Part shown: piece after piece, positions 60,675 through 64,000 of the stretch
Position numbering within the stretch: the stretch's first letter is position 1
Layout: the number at the start of each line of letters is the position of its first letter
NCBI GenBank assembly: GCA_934630515.1
Contig: CAKTVV010000010.1
Location: 1 to 64,000 of the forward strand
From: an uncultured Eubacteriales bacterium
GTDB lineage: Bacteria > Bacillota > Clostridia > Oscillospirales > Acutalibacteraceae
Length of the DNA: 64,000 nucleotides
Reading direction: 5' to 3'
Position numbers and translations under genes: made by a program
Notes under the pieces: generated by a model
Database searches by the model: none
Seen by the model: only the letters and a program-made list of their open reading frames with translations
Told to the model about the DNA's origin: nothing

Positions 60675-63600
60675 ATGAGCAAGCGCATTTTGTCCATGAT
60701 CCTATCGGCAGCGCTGCTGCTGGGTGCTGTAGGCGTCACCGGAATATTGTCGGTCAGCGCCGCCGATGAGCTGACGGCGGACGGCAAGGTGATCGCTACC
60801 TACGAGCCCGTTACCAAGGCAGCGGATATACCGACGGATACGCAGTTGAATCAGGGGAAATTGGCATTCCGCTACGATTATGCTGCAGGATATAATCTGC
60901 GATCCGGCGGAAACAAGGATCTGCGGAAAAGCATGAACGAGACCGATCCCAATGATTGGCCGAATACCAATAATGTCAACAGCGGCGTGAAATGGCCGGG
61001 ACAGACAAAGGCGGATGTGATCGGCAAGATGGCCGACGGCGTATATCTGACCGGCTATGCGGAGACGGCTGAGGCGGAGACGAACGGCACCGCCAACATC
61101 TCGATCCCGTGGAAGTCCGGCACCTATTGGGAGACGGATGAAAACGGCAGCACCATCTCCGACCGCAGCCAGACCACCTATGCCGGCTGGGCGAATTCCG
61201 ATGACAGCCAGTATATGGTGTATGATCTGGGGGCGGTCTCGCAGGTAACGAAGATCGGCATCGGCAGCGGCGTGGAGCGCCCGGCGTTCAGCGCCGCCAA
61301 CGCCCCTCAGACCGAGGCGGAGCTGCAGGCGCTGATGGGACAGACCAAAAACACTTCGCAGGCACTGACGAAGGTGTCGGTGTATGTGGGAAGCGATCTG
61401 GCGAATCTGTTCGGCACCCCCATAAAGGGCAGCGACGGCAAGACCACCCTCAGCGGCAACACCTATCGGGTGCTGACCTATGATTTCTCCGGCGACAAGG
61501 AAAAGGCGCTGGCGAACATCTTCACGCTGACGACCGAGGCGACGGGCCGGTATGTGGGCTTCCACTTCCACTATAACGGGACGCCGTATATCAATGAGCT
61601 GGCGGTCTACGGCGAGCAGCGCACGACGGCACTCACCACCGGCAATGCGGATGTGCTAACCCAACTGGGCGTCAACCGCTTGAGCACCGCCGAGCGGCTG
61701 ACCGGTGCACTGGCGAACGGCTCCGGTGCGTGGAGCTGTCTGACCGACGGTGTGATCTATGGGGTCACCACCACCGACGAGTCCTATAAAAGCGCCAAGT
61801 GTGGCATCGTCGTGAGCGGCGACGACAAGAATCCCATCACCGGAGAGACGATCACCGGTGTCACCGGCTGGGGTAGTCTGGTCTTCCGTCTGGAGGAGGA
61901 AACTACGCTGACCCATGTGCTGATGGCAGGCTCGGCGGGGGATACCGGCAACAACCGGTATGTCCGGTTCTATGAGTTCTATGCGGCGGATAGCCGGGAG
62001 GAGCTGTTTCAGGAGGCGCACCGCATTCTGCGCTACGATAACACCTCCGCTCCGCAGCTGGCGCTGCTCCATAAGCTGGCGGCGTCTGTGACCTGCACCT
62101 ATGTGGGCGTGCGGTTCACCGGCGAGCAGTATAACCAGTCCCGCATCAGCGAGCTGGCGGTCTACGGCACTATGGCGACGCCGGAGCCGAAGCCCTTGGG
62201 GGACAGCTACGGCACTAAGTATCAGCCCATCCGGGAAATCGCAGACATTCCCCAGCGGGTCAGCCTGATCGCCGGCATGGAGCCGGTGAATACGGGCGTG
62301 AAGGAGGGGACGAAGTCCGCCGTGACCGACGGTCAGCTGGCGGGCGTGCATATGCGTCCGTCCTATATAACCACGACCACGGATACCGGCGACGCCGTGC
62401 CGGGCGAGACCGGGCTGTATTTCGATTACAGCAATAACTATGTAAAGACCAACGTCAATGACTATCGGACGGTCTTCTACACGGGCGAAACCAGAGGAAA
62501 TCTGCAGCTGGATGTGCTGCAGCCGCTGACCTTTGATCTGGGCGGCGTGTGTGCAGTGGATGCGCTGGTGATCGGCAGCGAGACCGACCTGCCCAGCTGG
62601 AAAAAGGGGCAGGCGCCCAAGACCGTAGAGGAGTATGTGGCAAAGCAGAATGGCTACAGCACCGATTCACTGCTGATGAAGGGCGAGGTCTATATCGGCG
62701 ACTCGCTGGAGACGCTGTATGATGCCGCCAACCGGGTCATGTACTACGACTGGTCGAATGCGGCGGATCGGAGCAAGGCCCGGAACAATCTCTTTGTGCT
62801 GGGCGAGGCGAAGACCGGCCGGTATGTGGGCTTTAAGTTCAATTCCTACTGGAATCTGCTTCGGGTAGGTGAGCTGGCGGTCTACGGCACAAAGTCGGAA
62901 GATCCGTCCGGCGTGATCCAGCTGACCGAATCCAATGTGAACGAGCTGAAGAAGCTGGGAGAAAACCGGCTGTTCGGCGCCGATACGCTGACCGGTACGC
63001 TGGCGAACGGCTCCGGTGCGTGGAGCTGCCTGTCGGATGGCGAGATCTACGGCATCACCACCAAATCGGATGCGTATAAGTACAGCAAGTGCGGCATCGC
63101 AGTAGGCACCAATAAGACGAACCCCATTACCGGGGAGGAGATCCCGGGCATCAGCGGCTGGGGCAGCGCTTCCTTCCAGCTGATGGGGGAGGCGACGCTG
63201 ACCCATGTGCTGATGGCGGGCTCGTTTGCGGACGAGGGAAACAACCGGTATGTGCGCTTCTATGAGTTCTATGCGTCCATGACGGCGAGCGACCTGTTCC
63301 GCACGGAAAACCGCATTGTCTGCTACGATAACACGCAGGACCCTCAGCTGGCGCAGCTCCATGCGCTGGAGAAGGCGGTGACCTGCCGCTTTGTGGGCGT
63401 GCGGTTCACCGGTGAGGCGTACAGTCAGAGCCGCATCAGCGAGATCGGTCTGTATGGGGATATGGAGATCCCGGAGAGCCTGCCCTATACCCGGCTCAAT
63501 TCCCAGACCGACTATACGGCGACGCTGGCGAACAAGGGCGACAATCTGCTCAAGGGCGAGCGGGTCGGCAACAAGACCAAGGATTATCTGCTGTGCAACG

Positions 63601-64000
63601 GCGTGGCGATCAGCAAGGGCGACGAGGCGTGGCTGACTAACGATTACATCAACTGGACGAGCGCCGACCGGGAGGAAAAGGTGGAGATCAACACCTCCAG
63701 CGGCAATCAGTTCTATTACGATCTGCGGGGTCGGGTGGCGCTGGACAGCGTGCTGGTGGCGTCCAGCGGCAAGGACACGGCTGCCTACCGCCCGGATCGG
63801 ATCTCGGTATACATGAGCGACGATGAGGAGACCCTGTTCAGCGACAGCTCTCTGGTGGGGCAGGCGCTGACCGGCGGCACCTCGGTGGCGGTGCTGATCG
63901 ATCTGTCCGCCAAGAATGCCAGCGGACGGTATATCGGCTTCTCCATCCCCGGCGACAGCCAGTATAAGATGCTGCGGCTCACCGAGCTGGGTGTGTATGG
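60675..64000 (+). CDS. Giant secreted multi-module surface protein (3' partial)
   Basis: The frame is open from the ATG to the window end (1108 codons), so the stop is outside. GGAGG lies 10 nt upstream. A signal peptide (1-31, ending VSAAD) is followed by at least five related beta-sandwich modules, each closing with a strand of the type GRYVGFxF and ISELAVYG (ends near residues 317, 498, 736, 928 and 1108). Residues 324-505 and 754-935 are duplicates. They resemble discoidin/F5-8-type glycan-binding modules, though I cannot name the family. No catalytic motif or cell-wall anchor is visible so far. The same module type occurs at 1-1752. It lies just after the glycan-import operon, but with its own promoter. 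Confidence 0.88.
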   Translation, partial: MSKRILSMILSAALLLGAVGVTGILSVSAADELTADGKVIATYEPVTKAADIPTDTQLNQGKLAFRYDYAAGYNLRSGGNKDLRKSMNETDPNDWPNTNNVNSGVKWPGQTKADVIGKMADGVYLTGYAETAEAETNGTANISIPWKSGTYWETDENGSTISDRSQTTYAGWANSDDSQYMVYDLGAVSQVTKIGIGSGVERPAFSAANAPQTEAELQALMGQTKNTSQALTKVSVYVGSDLANLFGTPIKGSDGKTTLSGNTYRVLTYDFSGDKEKALANIFTLTTEATGRYVGFHFHYNGTPYINELAVYGEQRTTALTTGNADVLTQLGVNRLSTAERLTGALANGSGAWSCLTDGVIYGVTTTDESYKSAKCGIVVSGDDKNPITGETITGVTGWGSLVFRLEEETTLTHVLMAGSAGDTGNNRYVRFYEFYAADSREELFQEAHRILRYDNTSAPQLALLHKLAASVTCTYVGVRFTGEQYNQSRISELAVYGTMATPEPKPLGDSYGTKYQPIREIADIPQRVSLIAGMEPVNTGVKEGTKSAVTDGQLAGVHMRPSYITTTTDTGDAVPGETGLYFDYSNNYVKTNVNDYRTVFYTGETRGNLQLDVLQPLTFDLGGVCAVDALVIGSETDLPSWKKGQAPKTVEEYVAKQNGYSTDSLLMKGEVYIGDSLETLYDAANRVMYYDWSNAADRSKARNNLFVLGEAKTGRYVGFKFNSYWNLLRVGELAVYGTKSEDPSGVIQLTESNVNELKKLGENRLFGADTLTGTLANGSGAWSCLSDGEIYGITTKSDAYKYSKCGIAVGTNKTNPITGEEIPGISGWGSASFQLMGEATLTHVLMAGSFADEGNNRYVRFYEFYASMTASDLFRTENRIVCYDNTQDPQLAQLHALEKAVTCRFVGVRFTGEAYSQSRISEIGLYGDMEIPESLPYTRLNSQTDYTATLANKGDNLLKGERVGNKTKDYLLCNGVAISKGDEAWLTNDYINWTSADREEKVEINTSSGNQFYYDLRGRVALDSVLVASSGKDTAAYRPDRISVYMSDDEETLFSDSSLVGQALTGGTSVAVLIDLSAKNASGRYIGFSIPGDSQYKMLRLTELGVY
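61644..62189 (+). repeat. Intragenic repeat copy 1
   Basis: A 546-bp segment coding for 182 residues, repeated 1290 bp downstream with no net length change. Shared blocks include LANGSGAWSCL, GNNRYVRFYEFYA and YVGVRFTGE. Confidence 0.85.
62934..63479 (+). repeat. Intragenic repeat copy 2
   Basis: Second copy of the module, 1290 bp after the first. The DNA still matches over short identical runs (for example the 61710 and 63000 copies of CTGGCGAACGGCTCCGG), so the duplication is not very old. Confidence 0.85.

Noticed and set aside
1..64000. tRNA, rRNA, CRISPR arrays, insertion sequences, phage genes
   Set aside because: No T-loop plus acceptor pairing, no rRNA landmark, no regularly spaced repeats, no transposase or integrase motifs seen. 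A covariance and profile search would settle this.

Overview
This 64 kb window is dense, GC-rich (about 60 percent by eye), and reads well with the standard bacterial code. Clear AGGAGG ribosome-binding sites, TTGACA-N17-TATAAT promoters, a GlgC/GlgD glycogen operon, MglBAC, a YesM/YesN two-component pair, RNase Y, a MraZ-led division cluster with an FtsL/PASTA-PBP/DivIB set, and a meso-DAP type MurE together point to an anaerobic Bacillota of class Clostridia. A high-GC gut Oscillospiraceae/Ruminococcaceae member is most likely; the genus cannot be read from sequence alone. I see no rRNA, tRNA, CRISPR array, insertion sequence or phage gene.

Layout. 1-1.8 kb: 3' end of a secreted SGNH hydrolase with carbohydrate-binding-like modules. 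1.9-11.5 kb (minus strand): a membrane protein, the glycogen operon glgB-glgC-glgD-glgA, and polA. 11.6-14.1 kb: a small helical protein, then a LysR regulator divergent from a small membrane protein and a DUF1275 permease-like protein, sharing a bidirectional promoter. 14.4-16.3 kb: rny (RNase Y) behind a long structured leader. 16.3-20.5 kb: an accessory-looking stretch with two TetR regulators on self-operators that share a core, a GNAT-YoaP acetyltransferase, a Cys-rich KTR protein, a receiver-less OmpR-type DNA-binding protein and several gene-poor gaps. 20.5-29.3 kb: galactose-type ABC importer mglB-mglA-mglC, a membrane-anchored single InlB B-repeat protein, then YesN response regulator, YesM kinase and a second sugar-binding lipoprotein. 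29.4-41.4 kb: cell-wall/division cluster mraZ-rsmH-ftsL-pbp-murE-mraY-ftsW-murG-murA-divIB, lacking murF, murD, ftsA and ftsZ. 41.5-47.5 kb: ECF S component with coaX, class II aldolase, a histidine phosphatase, an XRE regulator and two multi-pass membrane proteins.

47.8-64 kb is the most unusual part. A DeoR regulator is divergent from a seven-gene glycan-import operon: a very large solute-binding protein with two carbohydrate-binding-like modules and no lipobox, two complete MalF/MalG-type permease pairs, a secreted beta-propeller/TPR protein fused to a Yip1 membrane domain, and a secreted DUF5696 protein. There is no ATPase gene, so a shared MsmX-type ATPase encoded elsewhere is presumably used. 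The operon ends at a strong terminator. It is followed by a giant secreted multi-module protein that runs off the window end and carries a 546 bp internal duplication; its modules resemble those in the partial gene at the window start.

Taken together the window couples extracellular glycan capture and import, glycogen storage and central sugar metabolism (aldolase) with housekeeping wall synthesis. Substrates are inferred only at the level of sugar or glycan.
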